Source: Vibrio coralliirubri
GTDB taxonomy: Bacteria; Pseudomonadota; Gammaproteobacteria; Enterobacterales; Vibrionaceae
Assembly: GCF_024347375.1 (NCBI RefSeq)
Contig: NZ_AP025471.1
Coordinates: forward strand, 1,612,001 to 1,676,000
Direction: 5' to 3'
Length of the DNA: 64,000 nt
Made by a program: the position numbers and the translations under genes. The notes beneath the pieces were generated by a model that saw nothing but the letters and a program-made list of their open reading frames with translations, did no database searches and was not told the DNA's origin. Of this stretch, positions 1 to 9,871 are shown piece after piece (within the stretch, counting starts at the first letter, position 1; each line of letters opens with the position of its first letter).

Positions 1-1122
1 AGCAACACCAATCAGCAACTGAGGACCAAACACTAGGAAGCCAAGTACGAACAGTGATGCTAAGTACATGAACTCACTAGTTGCATGTTGATAGAACTCT
101 AGAGAAACGATGATAAGGCCAAGCGACACACAAGCAACCAAAGCACGGCGTCCGTTCGCAAGGTCTGACAGATAACCCCACATTAACGTACCGACCAGTG
201 CACCAACCTCAAACAGCGTGAAGCCTGAAATCGCCGTTTCTTTTGATAGACCTAGCTCTTGATACGCATAAACGGTAGACCATTGATCGATACCGATACG
301 AACAATGTATAAGAAGATATTCGCGAAGCAGAGCAACCAGATCACTTTGTTTTTAAGAATGTACTCAACAAAGATCTCTTTTTTGGTCATTTGATTCTCT
401 TCAGCAGCCGTATCTTCTTCGCTGACTTCTTCATCAAACAACTCTTCAACCGTACCTAGACCGTAGGCTTCTGGAGAGTCATTACCAAAGCGCATACCAA
501 TAAAGCCCACGACAATCGCGATGATTGATGGGAACACGAACATACCGATCACGTTGCCATCAAATAGATAGTTAGCGCCGAACAGAGCAACACCAGCCGC
601 ACCTGCGCCACCCACGTTGTGCGACATATTCCAAAGGCCTAAATAAGAACCACGCTTGTTACGAGGCGTCCATTTAGTGATGGTCGAGTAGCTTGAAGGA
701 CCGCCGGTACTTTGGAAGAAACCACTCAACGCATAGAAGGCAACCATCAAGAATAAGCTAGCGCTGCCGCCGCCCATACTGAAGCTAAAGCCCAACATGG
801 CAATACCAGAAAGGACAAGCATGAATGGTAGGAACTGCTTAGTGTTTTTACCATCGGCATAATAGGAAACAACAGTTTTACCGATACCGTAAGTGATAGA
901 GAAACCCAGACCGATAAGACCTAGATCCGTCATCGATAACCCATAAGTAGAAATCATGTCGTTTTGTGCGACATTGAAGTTCTTACGGACCAAATACATG
1001 GTTAGATAACCAATGAACACGACGAGGTAAGATTGTAGGAATGGCTTAAACCACATTTTTCTTCTAGTTTCGACCGGAAGATCCAGCGTCGGTTTTCGAA
1101 CCTGATCTAGGAACTTTAACAT
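1..1122 (-). CDS. uhpT: Hexose-6-phosphate:phosphate antiporter UhpT (3' end outside window)
   Basis: An inner-membrane major facilitator transporter that exchanges external hexose 6-phosphates for internal phosphate. The first 374 residues are present and the rest lies beyond the left edge. The N-terminus ([16 protein letters not shown], then RRKMWFKPF and [19 protein letters not shown]) matches E. coli UhpT almost residue for residue, as do FFQSTGG, the SPEAYGLG linker between the two six-helix halves, and [13 protein letters not shown]. The acidic central loop (about residues 225-245) is typical. AAGAGAG lies upstream of the ATG. The long match to UhpT rather than GlpT makes the assignment firm. 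No uhpABC regulators are visible here. Confidence 0.95.
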   Translation of the reverse strand, partial: MLKFLDQVRKPTLDLPVETRRKMWFKPFLQSYLVVFIGYLTMYLVRKNFNVAQNDMISTYGLSMTDLGLIGLGFSITYGIGKTVVSYYADGKNTKQFLPFMLVLSGIAMLGFSFSMGGGSASLFLMVAFYALSGFFQSTGGPSSYSTITKWTPRNKRGSYLGLWNMSHNVGGAGAAGVALFGANYLFDGNVIGMFVFPSIIAIVVGFIGMRFGNDSPEAYGLGTVEELFDEEVSEEDTAAEENQMTKKEIFVEYILKNKVIWLLCFANIFLYIVRIGIDQWSTVYAYQELGLSKETAISGFTLFEVGALVGTLMWGYLSDLANGRRALVACVSLGLIIVSLEFYQHATSEFMYLASLFVLGFLVFGPQLLIGVA

Positions 1123-1491
1123 TGTGAACTCTCTTATTATTTATGAGGTCTGCACGGCATAATTGCGACCATGCATTGTTTGTTATTTGACAGGGAAATA
1201 ATAAGGAGTCTAAAAATCGACCGCATGAGAGAGGGTCTTAGAATAACTAGGAAAAATTCTTAGTTCAGAATCGGGAGTCAAGAAAGCGTGAACAGCATCA
1301 CTTTGTTTACGGTCTGTTATGGATTGATATTACGATAACAAAAGTCACTCATTTCAAGGCTGACGAACCTTGTAAATAAACAGAAACAAGTGAAACACTT
1401 CGCAACAAACAAAGCATTATTCATAATGGTTGCCTGACATTGCATTGATAAAGTTTGGATCCTTTTATAAACACATTTTTAGGTTCCAACT
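1123..1491. other. Intergenic region between divergent uhpT and lipoprotein gene
   Basis: No gene is supported here. It must hold the uhpT promoter (minus strand) and that of the lipoprotein gene (plus strand). The one clear structure is an inverted repeat at 1245-1265, with AACTAGGAA and TTCTTAGTT arms around AAA (one G-T pair). It lies about 125 bases upstream of uhpT and could be an operator. No RNA gene or terminator is evident. Confidence 0.5.
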
Positions 1492-2274
1492 ATGAATTCA
1501 ATGGTCAAATCATCACTTGCGATTGCTATTAGCCTTCCACTACTTGCTGGATGTGTGACACCTGGTGAAGATGATCCCAATGCGATCACCAAGCAGGGCG
1601 CAGTCGGTGGCGCACTGTTAGGGCTCACGATAGGTGCATTAACTGGTGATGCTGAGCTAGCAATGAAAAGTGCCGTTGTCGGCGGAGTAGCCGGCGGGGT
1701 CGCAGGTGCAGGTAACGACATTAGAAGTAATCGAGACAACATCCGTCACGATAGCCGTAACGAAGCCATTGCGCATACCAACGTGAACGCCGCAGCAGCA
1801 ACAGCAGCACCCACAGAGACGAAGCAACAAAATTGGGAAGAGCTCAATAATTTCATTGGCGAATGGGATGTCACTATCCACAATCACGTTAACACTCTGG
1901 ATACTATCTCGGACTTAGAGTCGACAGGAAAACTGAACAGCATTAGTCAAGCAGAGGTGAGCGTAGCTAATTCACAAGGAGTCAACCTAACGGCTCAGTT
2001 CTCTTACGATGAAGCTCAAGGCTACCAAATGGATGTCACTAACCAAGCTACCCAGGTGAATGTCAACTTTGCTGGCGAGCCTCAATCTCAAAATAATCGT
2101 TACAATTTTTATCCAACTAACATCCAAGATGTCATCTATGAGGGTGTAAATAGTGCTGATGTTCGCATTGAATTGGGAATGCTCAATAGCCAGCTTTGGA
2201 TCTTAGAAAGCTACGCTTACCTAGATGGTAGTGAAAAGAAAATACAATCGATTCGATTTAACAAAGCCAGCTAG
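1492..2274 (+). CDS. Glycine-zipper outer-membrane lipoprotein, function unknown
   Basis: A 260-residue predicted lipoprotein. The signal peptide ends in a lipobox (LLAGC, Cys21 as the modified residue). Residues about 36-76 hold two Gly/Ala-rich stretches (AVGGALLGLTIGALTG and VVGGVAGGVAGAG) of the glycine-zipper kind seen in SlyB/YmgG-type envelope lipoproteins. An Ala-rich linker then leads into a C-terminal domain of about 150 residues containing NNFIGEWDVTI and alternating beta-type segments, which I do not recognise. Met4 is an alternative start and the ribosome binding site is weak. It probably sits at the outer membrane. The biological role is unknown. Confidence 0.75.
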   Translation: MNSMVKSSLAIAISLPLLAGCVTPGEDDPNAITKQGAVGGALLGLTIGALTGDAELAMKSAVVGGVAGGVAGAGNDIRSNRDNIRHDSRNEAIAHTNVNAAAATAAPTETKQQNWEELNNFIGEWDVTIHNHVNTLDTISDLESTGKLNSISQAEVSVANSQGVNLTAQFSYDEAQGYQMDVTNQATQVNVNFAGEPQSQNNRYNFYPTNIQDVIYEGVNSADVRIELGMLNSQLWILESYAYLDGSEKKIQSIRFNKAS

Positions 2275-2342
2275 CTTTTCGTTATGAGCGGTTCGTTATT
2301 AATTATTAGTTATTAACTTCTAAATCGCAGATCAAATAAAAC

Positions 2343-2392
2343 ACCAGTATCGGTTCATCACCATCAAACTCCATGGTGTGTCCGATACTGGT
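2343..2392. terminator. Long two-step hairpin between convergent genes
   Basis: An 11-base perfect outer stem (ACCAGTATCGG at 2343-2353 with CCGATACTGGT at 2382-2392) encloses an inner stem CACCAT/ATGGTG. It lies between a plus-strand and a minus-strand gene, where a bidirectional terminator would be expected. Neither side has a strong T run, so termination is an inference. Confidence 0.45.
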
Positions 2393-2451
2393 TCACATTC
2401 ATTCTTATTAAAATAGATTCAATAGGCTTGTTACGTTTCGCGTGCATTGTA

Positions 2452-2790
2452 CTACAGTCGTTTACCGCTACCGTCTTCCCACATCACTTCGCACTCATCC
2501 TTGATGGCGGCCTTTAATAATTCAACCAGTGGGAACGCTCGGCTACCAATATTAACAGGTGCTTCAACCACCTCTTCTTCATTGTCGTCATCAGTATTTT
2601 CTTGCTCTACGGGCTTGCTCTGCTCTGCTGCAATCGCAGCACGTAGATTATCCAGAGCTTGAGGAACCTCTGAAGCATCCATAGCACCTGGGATGGAGCC
2701 GCTATGCCCAAGCATCTTGATGAACTGAAGGCCAACTTCACCAAACATCGTGACGCTAGCATGAGCTTTACAACTAAAGGTAATTAACAT
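2452..2790 (-). CDS. DUF1840 family protein
   Basis: A 112-residue cytoplasmic protein of the DUF1840 family. The N-terminal segment is MLITFSCKAHASVTMFGEVG with QFIKMLGHSG following, then GAMDASEVPQALDNLRAAI. A strongly acidic linker (DDDNEEEVVEA) follows, and the C-terminal segment GSRAFPLVELLKAAIKDECEVMWE resembles family members. Its length is usual for the family. AAAGG lies 8 bases before the ATG. The function of the family is unknown. It stands alone, convergent with the upstream lipoprotein gene. Confidence 0.85.
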   Translation of the reverse strand: MLITFSCKAHASVTMFGEVGLQFIKMLGHSGSIPGAMDASEVPQALDNLRAAIAAEQSKPVEQENTDDDNEEEVVEAPVNIGSRAFPLVELLKAAIKDECEVMWEDGSGKRL

Positions 2791-3059
2791 AATGAGCCTT
2801 TCTTAATTTTGGTCGTTTACAAACTATGTGGAGTAACTCACTGGAAAGCAAGTAGATAATATTCAAATCGCTCCAAGTACCTCGCTCGTCATCAGAAAAC
2901 TCTGCACCTTCAGTGACACACATCAACAATTATTATGAGTCACATCGATTTAATATGAAACCTTGATAGTAGTCACACTAAAAAGACGACTAACACTCCG
3001 CAATGACTATTATTTAATCTACTATTAACACCATTATCAAAAACTTTGGCACAAATCAC

Positions 3060-4283
3060 ATGAAAAGGCTCGTCGGCAGACACCTAGAAGAAATGGCGGA
3101 CATACGATCCACCCGCAAGCAAAAAATTGTCCATTCCTTTTCACTGACTGCCGCTGCGTTATTCATTTTCTATACTTGGGCTTACTTCCAAGGCGAGCAT
3201 TACACGTTGTCAATGTTCGAATTGTGCTTCGCCATCATTGCCATCTCTAACGCTTTATATGTAAGAAAAGTCATCAATCCTGAGTATTCCGAATTGATTC
3301 TGAGTGGTGTTCTTCTAGTTCAGGGCGTCATCCTATTCTTGTACAGTCACGCCATCCCCGATCGCATACTTTGGCTCTACCCAATTCTGGCCGCGGTCAT
3401 TTTCATTAATGATTTCCGAATTGGCATTATCTTCAGCACCTCGTTTTGCCTGTTCATCAGCACCTTGATCACAGCAATGCCTAGCAACTTTTCTTTACCA
3501 TTTAACAGCACACACAGATTTGTCCTTAGCTTATTTACCATGAGTTTGGTGTGCCACACATCCGCCTATTACTACACAAAAGCCGTCAGTTATATTCAAC
3601 GCCTGTATAAAGAAGGCATTGAAGATCTCGCCTACAGAGATCAGCTAACCGGCTTGGCAAACCGTTGGAGCTTTGAACGCTGGGCGACAGAAAAACTAGC
3701 CACAGTCGATAGTGAGCGGTCACTTACGGCATTGGTCTTTTTAGATATTGATGACTTTAAAGGCATTAACGACAGCTACGGGCACGATGTGGGAGACAGT
3801 GTCTTACAGCATTTTGCCAATCGCTTGAGCAACAACATTCGAACCAGAGACAGAAAAAGCCATGAATACGATTATTCCATCGCGCGCTTTGCTGGAGACG
3901 AGTTTGTTCTGATGCTCTACGATGTACCAACTCGTAAAGATCTAGACGGCATTCTAGATAGGATCTGCGGACTGTTCGAAAGCGGCTGCCAAACAAACGA
4001 GAGAATCAAGGAATTGACGTTAAGTGTTGGGGTTGCTTTGTATCCGCAAGATGCCCAAGAATTACATGAGCTGACGAGATGTGCTGATAAAGCGATGTAT
4101 GTTGCCAAGCATTCAGGAAAAAACCGTTACGCTTATTATCACGACAACCCAGTATCGACTTTGATAGAAGAACTACCAACGAGTCTTGTTAGCTCAGCAC
4201 CGGATTCATCTGAGCTTGAAGATTGCTTTGAAGCGAAGATCGAAGGGAGCAATGTGACGCTATTAAAAACGCGCCAACGCTAG
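3060..4283 (+). CDS. Membrane-anchored diguanylate cyclase (GGDEF)
   Basis: Predicted to make cyclic di-GMP from two GTP. Residues about 20-180 form six or so hydrophobic helices with no recognised sensor signature. A GGDEF domain fills about residues 190-360: it starts DLAYRDQLTGLANR, carries FLDIDDFKGINDSYGHDVGD, and has the active-site loop as RFAGDEF, an accepted AGDEF variant. ELTLSVGVALYPQDA and ADKAMYVAKHSGKNR follow. The last 45 residues are an acidic tail. No EAL domain is present. Two starts are possible: the one used here has no clear Shine-Dalgarno, while ATG at 3093 (MADIRST) has AGAAG directly before it. The sensed signal is unknown. Confidence 0.9.
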   Translation: MKRLVGRHLEEMADIRSTRKQKIVHSFSLTAAALFIFYTWAYFQGEHYTLSMFELCFAIIAISNALYVRKVINPEYSELILSGVLLVQGVILFLYSHAIPDRILWLYPILAAVIFINDFRIGIIFSTSFCLFISTLITAMPSNFSLPFNSTHRFVLSLFTMSLVCHTSAYYYTKAVSYIQRLYKEGIEDLAYRDQLTGLANRWSFERWATEKLATVDSERSLTALVFLDIDDFKGINDSYGHDVGDSVLQHFANRLSNNIRTRDRKSHEYDYSIARFAGDEFVLMLYDVPTRKDLDGILDRICGLFESGCQTNERIKELTLSVGVALYPQDAQELHELTRCADKAMYVAKHSGKNRYAYYHDNPVSTLIEELPTSLVSSAPDSSELEDCFEAKIEGSNVTLLKTRQR

Positions 4284-4308
4284 CCATGCCTATAACTGAG
4301 CGGCGCTG

Positions 4309-4593
4309 CTAACCTGCAAAGTACATAAGCCAAAGGCTCACTAACCCGATCATAATAATCCATATGACTTGACGTGTTCGGTTTGGGTTACTCCCTTTAG
4401 GTCGCCTCACCACGGTTTTAAAAGCGGCTTGCTTAGCTGACTGAATAAACGGCGCTTCTATCTCACGTTTTTTCACGCGGCGTTTAACGGCACTGTTTGC
4501 AACCTCTGTAAAACGCTGACTTTGCTCCGTTGTAAAGTCGTTATCAAAACCCATCCGACCATGCCTTTCGCCATGTTTTTGCTGAACTGCCAT
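4309..4593 (-). CDS. Small basic protein with C-terminal membrane anchor, unknown
   Basis: A 94-residue protein I cannot assign to a family. The first 70 residues are polar and very basic (SAVKRRVKKREIEAP, KTVVRRPKGSNPNRTR). The last 20 residues (VIWIIMIGLVSLWLMYFAG) form one hydrophobic helix ending at the C-terminus, so it should be tail-anchored with its N-terminus in the cytoplasm. A strong ribosome binding site (GGAGG, 5 bases before the ATG) supports it as a real gene. It is convergent with the diguanylate cyclase gene, 25 bases away. Confidence 0.7.
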   Translation of the reverse strand: MAVQQKHGERHGRMGFDNDFTTEQSQRFTEVANSAVKRRVKKREIEAPFIQSAKQAAFKTVVRRPKGSNPNRTRQVIWIIMIGLVSLWLMYFAG

Positions 4594-4751
4594 AGCGGCC
4601 TCCTTGGCGGTCTACTCTCTATTCAAGTATAGACATATTTTCATATTGTGACCTGTTCAAGATTTTCGAATAAGTCACTCAACGTTGTGCCATCTTCTTT
4701 TTAAATCAAATTACATAAACTACAGCTATTCAAGTTTACGAGGGTTTCAAA

Positions 4752-5624
4752 ATGACGAATGTAAGAGCAGTAGATCATGTGATTGCAGCACATGCCACCT
4801 CAGATGGTGATGGCGTCAAAATCCAACGACTCGCAGGTTTTAATAACGCACGTTTCTCTCCATTCTTAATGATTGATGAACTTAAATCGGATGAAAGCAA
4901 AGACTATGTTGGCGGCTTTCCTCCACATCCTCACCGTGGGATAGAAACGCTCACTTACATGCTCCAAGGTCACTTCCAACACAAAGACCATATGGGGAAT
5001 GTTGGAGAGCTACGCAGCGGTGGCGCTCAATGGATGGCCGCAGGCCGTGGTGTCATTCACAGCGAAATGCCAATGATGGAAGAAGGTGCGCTGCATGGTT
5101 TTCAGATTTGGATAAACCAACCTGCGACACACAAAATGCAACCGGCGCAGTATCACGATTATCAAAGTGAAAGCATCGCGGAACATCAAAATGAACAAAG
5201 TGGTTTGTTAAGAGTGATTGCTGGAGAGTTTGAATTGCACAACCAAACTGACGATGATTCAGAGGCTTTACGAGCGCAGGGTCCATTACAGAAAACAGGT
5301 GTGCCATTAAGCGTTGCGGATTGGCGCTCTCATTCTGGGCAAAAAGTCACGTTAGGGACTAATGTTAATCACAATGCCATGACTTACGTGTACAAGGGTA
5401 GTATTAAAATCGGCGACAAAGTGCTCAACCAAGGTCAACTTGCCCTGCTCACCAAAGCTGACTTGCTGTCTTTGAGTAGCTTGGAAGATTCAGGGGTACT
5501 GATTTTTTCTGGTGAACCGATTAATGAACCTGTTGTGCACTATGGTCCGTTTGTCATGAACTCGATGGAAGAGATTGAACAGACAATTCAAGACTATAAC
5601 AACGGTGTGTTTGAGACTTACTGA
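4752..5624 (+). CDS. Pirin family protein
   Basis: A 290-residue bicupin of the pirin family. The N-terminal cupin shows the metal-site signature: PHPHRGIETLTYMLQG supplies the two His ligands, with HKDHMG and the later ragged GAQWMAAGRGVIHSEMP supplying the third His and Glu. Some pirins are quercetin dioxygenases and others regulatory, and the sequence does not say which. The C-terminal pirin_C domain ends GPFVMNSMEEIEQTIQDYNNG, as usual. GAGGG precedes the ATG. It stands as a single gene followed by a strong terminator. Confidence 0.92.
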   Translation: MTNVRAVDHVIAAHATSDGDGVKIQRLAGFNNARFSPFLMIDELKSDESKDYVGGFPPHPHRGIETLTYMLQGHFQHKDHMGNVGELRSGGAQWMAAGRGVIHSEMPMMEEGALHGFQIWINQPATHKMQPAQYHDYQSESIAEHQNEQSGLLRVIAGEFELHNQTDDDSEALRAQGPLQKTGVPLSVADWRSHSGQKVTLGTNVNHNAMTYVYKGSIKIGDKVLNQGQLALLTKADLLSLSSLEDSGVLIFSGEPINEPVVHYGPFVMNSMEEIEQTIQDYNNGVFETY

Positions 5625-5751
5625 TGTCTTGGCTTTGAGCTTTGAGCTTTGAAGATTGAAGAGATTTTGCAACGAACAACGATTTGGTCATCCATTTGAT
5701 GACTACAAAAACAAGTGACACTATCCACTGCCGGTTACTATCACTTATTTA

Positions 5752-5780
5752 ACCACGCTCCTAGAGCGTGGTTTTTTTCT
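5752..5780 (+). terminator. Rho-independent terminator after pirin gene
   Basis: Stem ACCACGCT/AGCGTGGT with a five-base loop, followed by seven T residues. It lies between the pirin gene and the convergent ppnP gene. Confidence 0.85.
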
Positions 5781-5828
5781 ATTCAATCAGAGACAAACGA
5801 TGCCCTGATTGAACAAATTTAGATCTGA

Positions 5829-6110
5829 TTACAAGTACTCACATAGGTAAGCCGTCGCTTCTCTTACCTGTAGGTCGAATGAAGAGTCACCCGCAACGTC
5901 AAAAGACTCACCAGATTGGTATGTCGTCCAGTCATCATCGCCAACACGCTTTACAATCAAAGCACCTTTAACAACGGTCATCTTTTCTGGAGCCGCAGTA
6001 CCAAACGTGTACTCACCAGCTGCCATTACACCAACACTCACATCAGCACCAGACTGGTTAAACGCTAACGACTTAACGCCACCTTCAAAGTATGTGTTTT
6101 CTTTAATCAT
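5829..6110 (-). CDS. ppnP: Pyrimidine/purine nucleoside phosphorylase PpnP
   Basis: A single-cupin protein of 93 residues, the family's normal length (formerly YaiE/DUF1255). It splits nucleosides with phosphate into base and ribose 1-phosphate. The signature is clear: SVGVMAAGEYTFGTAAPEKMTVVKGAL, then GESFDVAGDSSFDLQV and the ending YLCEYL. Its ribosome binding site (AAGGAAG) is well placed. It is monocistronic and faces the pirin gene. Confidence 0.95.
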   Translation of the reverse strand: MIKENTYFEGGVKSLAFNQSGADVSVGVMAAGEYTFGTAAPEKMTVVKGALIVKRVGDDDWTTYQSGESFDVAGDSSFDLQVREATAYLCEYL

Positions 6111-6417
6111 TGTACTTCCTTGTTATCTTCAAATTGCAATTATTGAGCTCACCGAGTAAGCCTATGCGTAAATTTAGGTGATAATTGTTTTAACCAATTC
6201 GAGACTTTCCTACAAGAAATAAATACGCATAGCTTAAGCATTTCTGGAATTCGCTTTCATTGATAACGTAAATACTGGGGAGCAAGGCTAAAAACCACTA
6301 ACGCAACCACATTTATTAGAACATTCGATCCTGCTTCTAACTCTTAGAACAATTTTTGCAAACTAAGGTTTTAGTTAATAGAATCTAAAACAATATCAGT
6401 CGAAAAATGAAGAGATA
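6111..6417. other. Intergenic region between divergent ppnP and DUF2850 genes
   Basis: No gene is supported. The stretch is AT-rich and presumably carries both promoters. I see no convincing hairpin or operator in it. Confidence 0.5.
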
Positions 6418-6882
6418 ATGGCAAAAAAGCCGACTAAAAGCAGAGATCTATTTGCCAACTCGTTACTCTACGGCTTCCTATTAGCTGGCTTTATGGTTGC
6501 CCTCACCGCCGGCTATTTTGCTTACCAAGCCCACCAGCAATCTGTCAGCCCAAGCAACGTCTATGGCACATGGATAGAGATTGCGGCGCCACCTTACAAC
6601 ACCGATATCCTGACACTTTCAGAAAACGGTGTGATGATGAATCATCGTCTTATCACTACCTCATTCGATTTTGACGGTAAGATCGTCACGATCAACACTG
6701 GCTCTGGAACCACCGTTTACACCATCAGTGGTACTTACGATTCGCCTCGCTTGAAGCGATTAGAGCCAAGCGTGCCATCTCAGCAATTTATTAAAGAAGG
6801 CTACGAAGATACTGCGACTGGTGATACCCATAGTGTCATGCAACAACGACGTGCTTCCCTAGCAGAGCAATTCAAAAGATAA
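6418..6882 (+). CDS. DUF2850 family membrane-anchored protein
   Basis: A 154-residue protein of a family essentially restricted to Vibrionaceae. One N-terminal transmembrane helix (about residues 15-36, LLYGFLLAGFMVALTAGYFAY) is followed by an extracytoplasmic beta-rich domain beginning with YGTWIEIAAPPYNTDIL, the family's core motif, and then LSENGVMMNHRLITTSFDFDG. The charged tail (QQRRASLAEQFKR) is short. The function is unknown. GAAGAGA lies before the ATG. Confidence 0.85.
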   Translation: MAKKPTKSRDLFANSLLYGFLLAGFMVALTAGYFAYQAHQQSVSPSNVYGTWIEIAAPPYNTDILTLSENGVMMNHRLITTSFDFDGKIVTINTGSGTTVYTISGTYDSPRLKRLEPSVPSQQFIKEGYEDTATGDTHSVMQQRRASLAEQFKR

Positions 6883-7282
6883 ACCTCGCTTCTCCCTACT
6901 CCAAACTGCATTCGCCTTCAAGTTTACTCGTCGATCGAACACGCTAGCTCAACATACTTCACTTTGTGATTCTGCTTCAATCCACAGTATTTTCTTATAG
7001 TTTGTCGCACCTTTTCATAACTTCATGTCGTGAATTTTCACTTGTGAGATTTTCCTACTGAAGGATGTTTTATTTTATAAAACATGGACTCAGCCTCTCA
7101 TTCATTAAGCAACAGAATTGTAACAAGATACAATTTTTTAGTTGTCCATCGAAAACGGATTTATTTTCAGTTATGAAATTAAAACTCTCTCGAATACTGA
7201 CTGGGAAGCTCCTTCAAAACTGATTGGAGCCGTTTATGGGGCCAATTGGTTCTCGTAATCTTCAAGGAATGAGAGAAATAGT
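6883..7282. other. Upstream region of chiA
   Basis: There is no supported gene in this 400-base gap. It is AT-rich and should contain the regulated promoter of the chitinase gene, since chitinase transcription in vibrios normally depends on chitin sensing through ChiS. I cannot point to a specific operator. Confidence 0.4.
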
Positions 7283-9817
7283 ATGATTCGTATAAATACC
7301 TGTGCTGCAAGCATTGCTCTAGCGCTATCTGGTACAGCATTAGCTGCTCCAACAGCACCTAGCATCGACATGTACGGTTCCAACAACCTGCAATTTTCTA
7401 AAATTGAACTCGCGATGGAAACCACATCTGGCTATAACCAGATGGTGAAATATCACGACCAAGCGAAGGTCGACGTTAAGTTCAACCAATGGAGCGGAAC
7501 GTCAGGAAACACGTACAACATCTACTTTGATGGCGTTAAAGTGGCCACCGGCCCAATCACTGGCAGCCAAACTACAGCTTCTTTCGAATACGGCCAAGGC
7601 GGCTTATTTGAGATGGAAATCGAAGCGTGTGACGAAACAGGTTGTAGCAAGAGCGCACCGGCTCAAATCACCATCGCTGATACCGATGGCTCACACTTAG
7701 CGCCACTTGCGATGAATGTGGATCCGAACAACAAGTCATACAACACAGATCCAAACACGGTAGTCGGTACTTACTTTGTTGAGTGGGGTATTTACGGTCG
7801 TGATTACACCGTTGATAACCTACCCGCTGACAACTTGACCCATATCCTTTATGGCTTCATCCCAATTTGTGGTCCGAACGAATCAGTTAAATCAGTAGGC
7901 GGTAACAGCTACAACGCACTCATGACAGCTTGTCAGGGTGTTAACGATTACGAAGTGGTAATTCATGATCCTTGGGCAGCTTTCCAGAAAAGCTTCCCTC
8001 AAGCAGGACACGAATACAGCTCACCGATCAAGGGTAACTACGCAATGATGATGGCGCTAAAACAGCGTAATCCTGATTTGAAGATCATCCCATCGATTGG
8101 CGGCTGGACGCTGTCTGACCCGTTCTTTGATTTCACAACCAAAGCCAACCGTGACACCTTTGTAGCGTCTGTTAAGAAATTCCTTAACACATGGAAATTC
8201 TACGACGGTGTGGATATCGATTGGGAATTCCCTGGTGGAGGCGGTGCTGCGCCAGACCTTGGTGATCCTGTAAATGACGGCCCAGCTTACATTGCATTAA
8301 TGGCAGAACTTCGCGTGATGCTGGATGAGCTAGAAGCGGAAAACGGTCGTACTTACGAGCTCACTTCTGCGATCGGTGTTGGTCACGATAAGATTGAAGA
8401 CGTGAACTACGGCGATGCTATCCAATACATGGATTACATCTTCGCAATGACTTACGACTTCTACGGCGGTTGGAACAACGTGTTAGGTCACCAAACAGCA
8501 CTCAACTGCGGTAACTTCATGCGTCCTGGTCAATGTGATGGCACAGGCCTTGATGAAAATGGCGAACAATACACAGGCCCAGCTTACACCACAGACAACG
8601 GCATCCAATTGCTGCTTGAACAAGGTGTTCCAGCTAACAAGCTTGTGGTTGGTACAGCAATGTACGGTCGTGGTTGGGAAGGCGTATTGCCATCATCACT
8701 CACCGATCCTAGCGACCCAATGACAGGCGTGGGTAACGGCAAGCTGAAAGGTAGCTCTGCGCAAGGCGTATGGGAAGATGGCGTTATTGATTACAAAGGC
8801 ATTAAAGCAAACATGCTTGGCGCGAATAGCCAAGGCATCAACGGCTTCGAATATGGCTACGACGAAATGGCAGAAGCGCCTTACGTTTGGAACCGCACTT
8901 CAGGCCAGCTAATCACATTTGATGATGACCGCTCAGTTAAAGCAAAAGGCGCGTACGTTCGTAGCCTTGGTCTTGCGGGTCTATTCTCTTGGGAAATTGA
9001 TGCAGACAACGGCGACATTCTGAATGCGATGCATGAAGGCCTTGCTGGCGGTACGACAGATCCTGTAAACCGCAAACCGACGGCAGCTGCTGGCGCAGAC
9101 CAATCGGTTGAAGGCCCAGCTTCTGTTTCTCTAGATGGCAGCGCTTCAAAAGACAACGACGGTACGATTGCGAGCTATGCTTGGTTACAAGTAAGTGGTT
9201 CGGCAGTAACGCTGGCGAATGCTAATGCCGCTGTTGCAAGCTTCGATGTGGTTGAAGTCGCTCAACAAGAAGTACTCACGTTCAGCCTGACGGTAACTGA
9301 TAACGAAGGCGCTACTTCTACTGACACCGTTGTTGTAACCGTAACCCCTAAGAACACAGGCCCAGTCAATACAGCACCAGTTGCTGTGGTTACGGCTCCG
9401 GCTGAAGTTAATGCGGGTGATGTAGTCGTGGTTGATGCTTCGGCTTCAAGCGATGCAGACCAAGACACATTGACCTTCACATGGGATGTACCTGCTGGTA
9501 TTGATGCAACGGTTCAAGGTTCTTCAGTGAGCTTTGTCGCGGCGGAATACACGCAAGATACAACGCTGAACTTCTCTGTAACGGTCAGCGATGGCACAGA
9601 GACATCAGTAGCGGCTACTTCAGTGACAGTTCTTAAGAAAACCACAGGCGGCGGTACGTGTACTAACGCTTGGGATTCAGGCGCGGTTTACACGGGTGGC
9701 GACCAAGTAACTCAAGGCGGTAAAGTTTGGGAAGCGAAATGGTGGACAACCGGTGAAGATCCAACAACAACAGGCCAATGGGGCGTGTGGAAAGAGATCG
9801 GTTCTGCAAGCTGCTAA
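7283..9817 (+). CDS. chiA: Secreted chitinase A, glycoside hydrolase family 18
   Basis: An extracellular endo/processive chitinase of 844 residues (V. harveyi ChiA is about 850). A signal peptide ends at about residue 21 (ALSGTALA|AP). The N-terminal Ig-like ChiN domain (about 22-135) is followed by the GH18 barrel (about 160-590) with SIGGWTLSD (near residue 270) and the catalytic DGVDIDWEFP. Counting from the ATG, the catalytic Glu is residue 315, the same number as in V. harveyi ChiA. MTYDFYGGWNN gives the substrate-binding Asp/Tyr. Two PKD-like domains (about 600-690 and 700-785) precede a C-terminal CBM5/12 chitin-binding module (about 795-844) with paired Trp and terminal Cys. Products would feed nagB-type catabolism. 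Confidence 0.97.
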   Translation: MIRINTCAASIALALSGTALAAPTAPSIDMYGSNNLQFSKIELAMETTSGYNQMVKYHDQAKVDVKFNQWSGTSGNTYNIYFDGVKVATGPITGSQTTASFEYGQGGLFEMEIEACDETGCSKSAPAQITIADTDGSHLAPLAMNVDPNNKSYNTDPNTVVGTYFVEWGIYGRDYTVDNLPADNLTHILYGFIPICGPNESVKSVGGNSYNALMTACQGVNDYEVVIHDPWAAFQKSFPQAGHEYSSPIKGNYAMMMALKQRNPDLKIIPSIGGWTLSDPFFDFTTKANRDTFVASVKKFLNTWKFYDGVDIDWEFPGGGGAAPDLGDPVNDGPAYIALMAELRVMLDELEAENGRTYELTSAIGVGHDKIEDVNYGDAIQYMDYIFAMTYDFYGGWNNVLGHQTALNCGNFMRPGQCDGTGLDENGEQYTGPAYTTDNGIQLLLEQGVPANKLVVGTAMYGRGWEGVLPSSLTDPSDPMTGVGNGKLKGSSAQGVWEDGVIDYKGIKANMLGANSQGINGFEYGYDEMAEAPYVWNRTSGQLITFDDDRSVKAKGAYVRSLGLAGLFSWEIDADNGDILNAMHEGLAGGTTDPVNRKPTAAAGADQSVEGPASVSLDGSASKDNDGTIASYAWLQVSGSAVTLANANAAVASFDVVEVAQQEVLTFSLTVTDNEGATSTDTVVVTVTPKNTGPVNTAPVAVVTAPAEVNAGDVVVVDASASSDADQDTLTFTWDVPAGIDATVQGSSVSFVAAEYTQDTTLNFSVTVSDGTETSVAATSVTVLKKTTGGGTCTNAWDSGAVYTGGDQVTQGGKVWEAKWWTTGEDPTTTGQWGVWKEIGSASC

Positions 9818-9871
9818 CTAAAAATAGGGTTTAGCTAAACGCGAACTAAGCATCAACTAAATCCCTAAAAC

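Noticed and set aside
5632..5652. Three copies of GCTTTGA after the pirin gene
   Set aside because: A seven-base tandem repeat of low complexity with no further structure.
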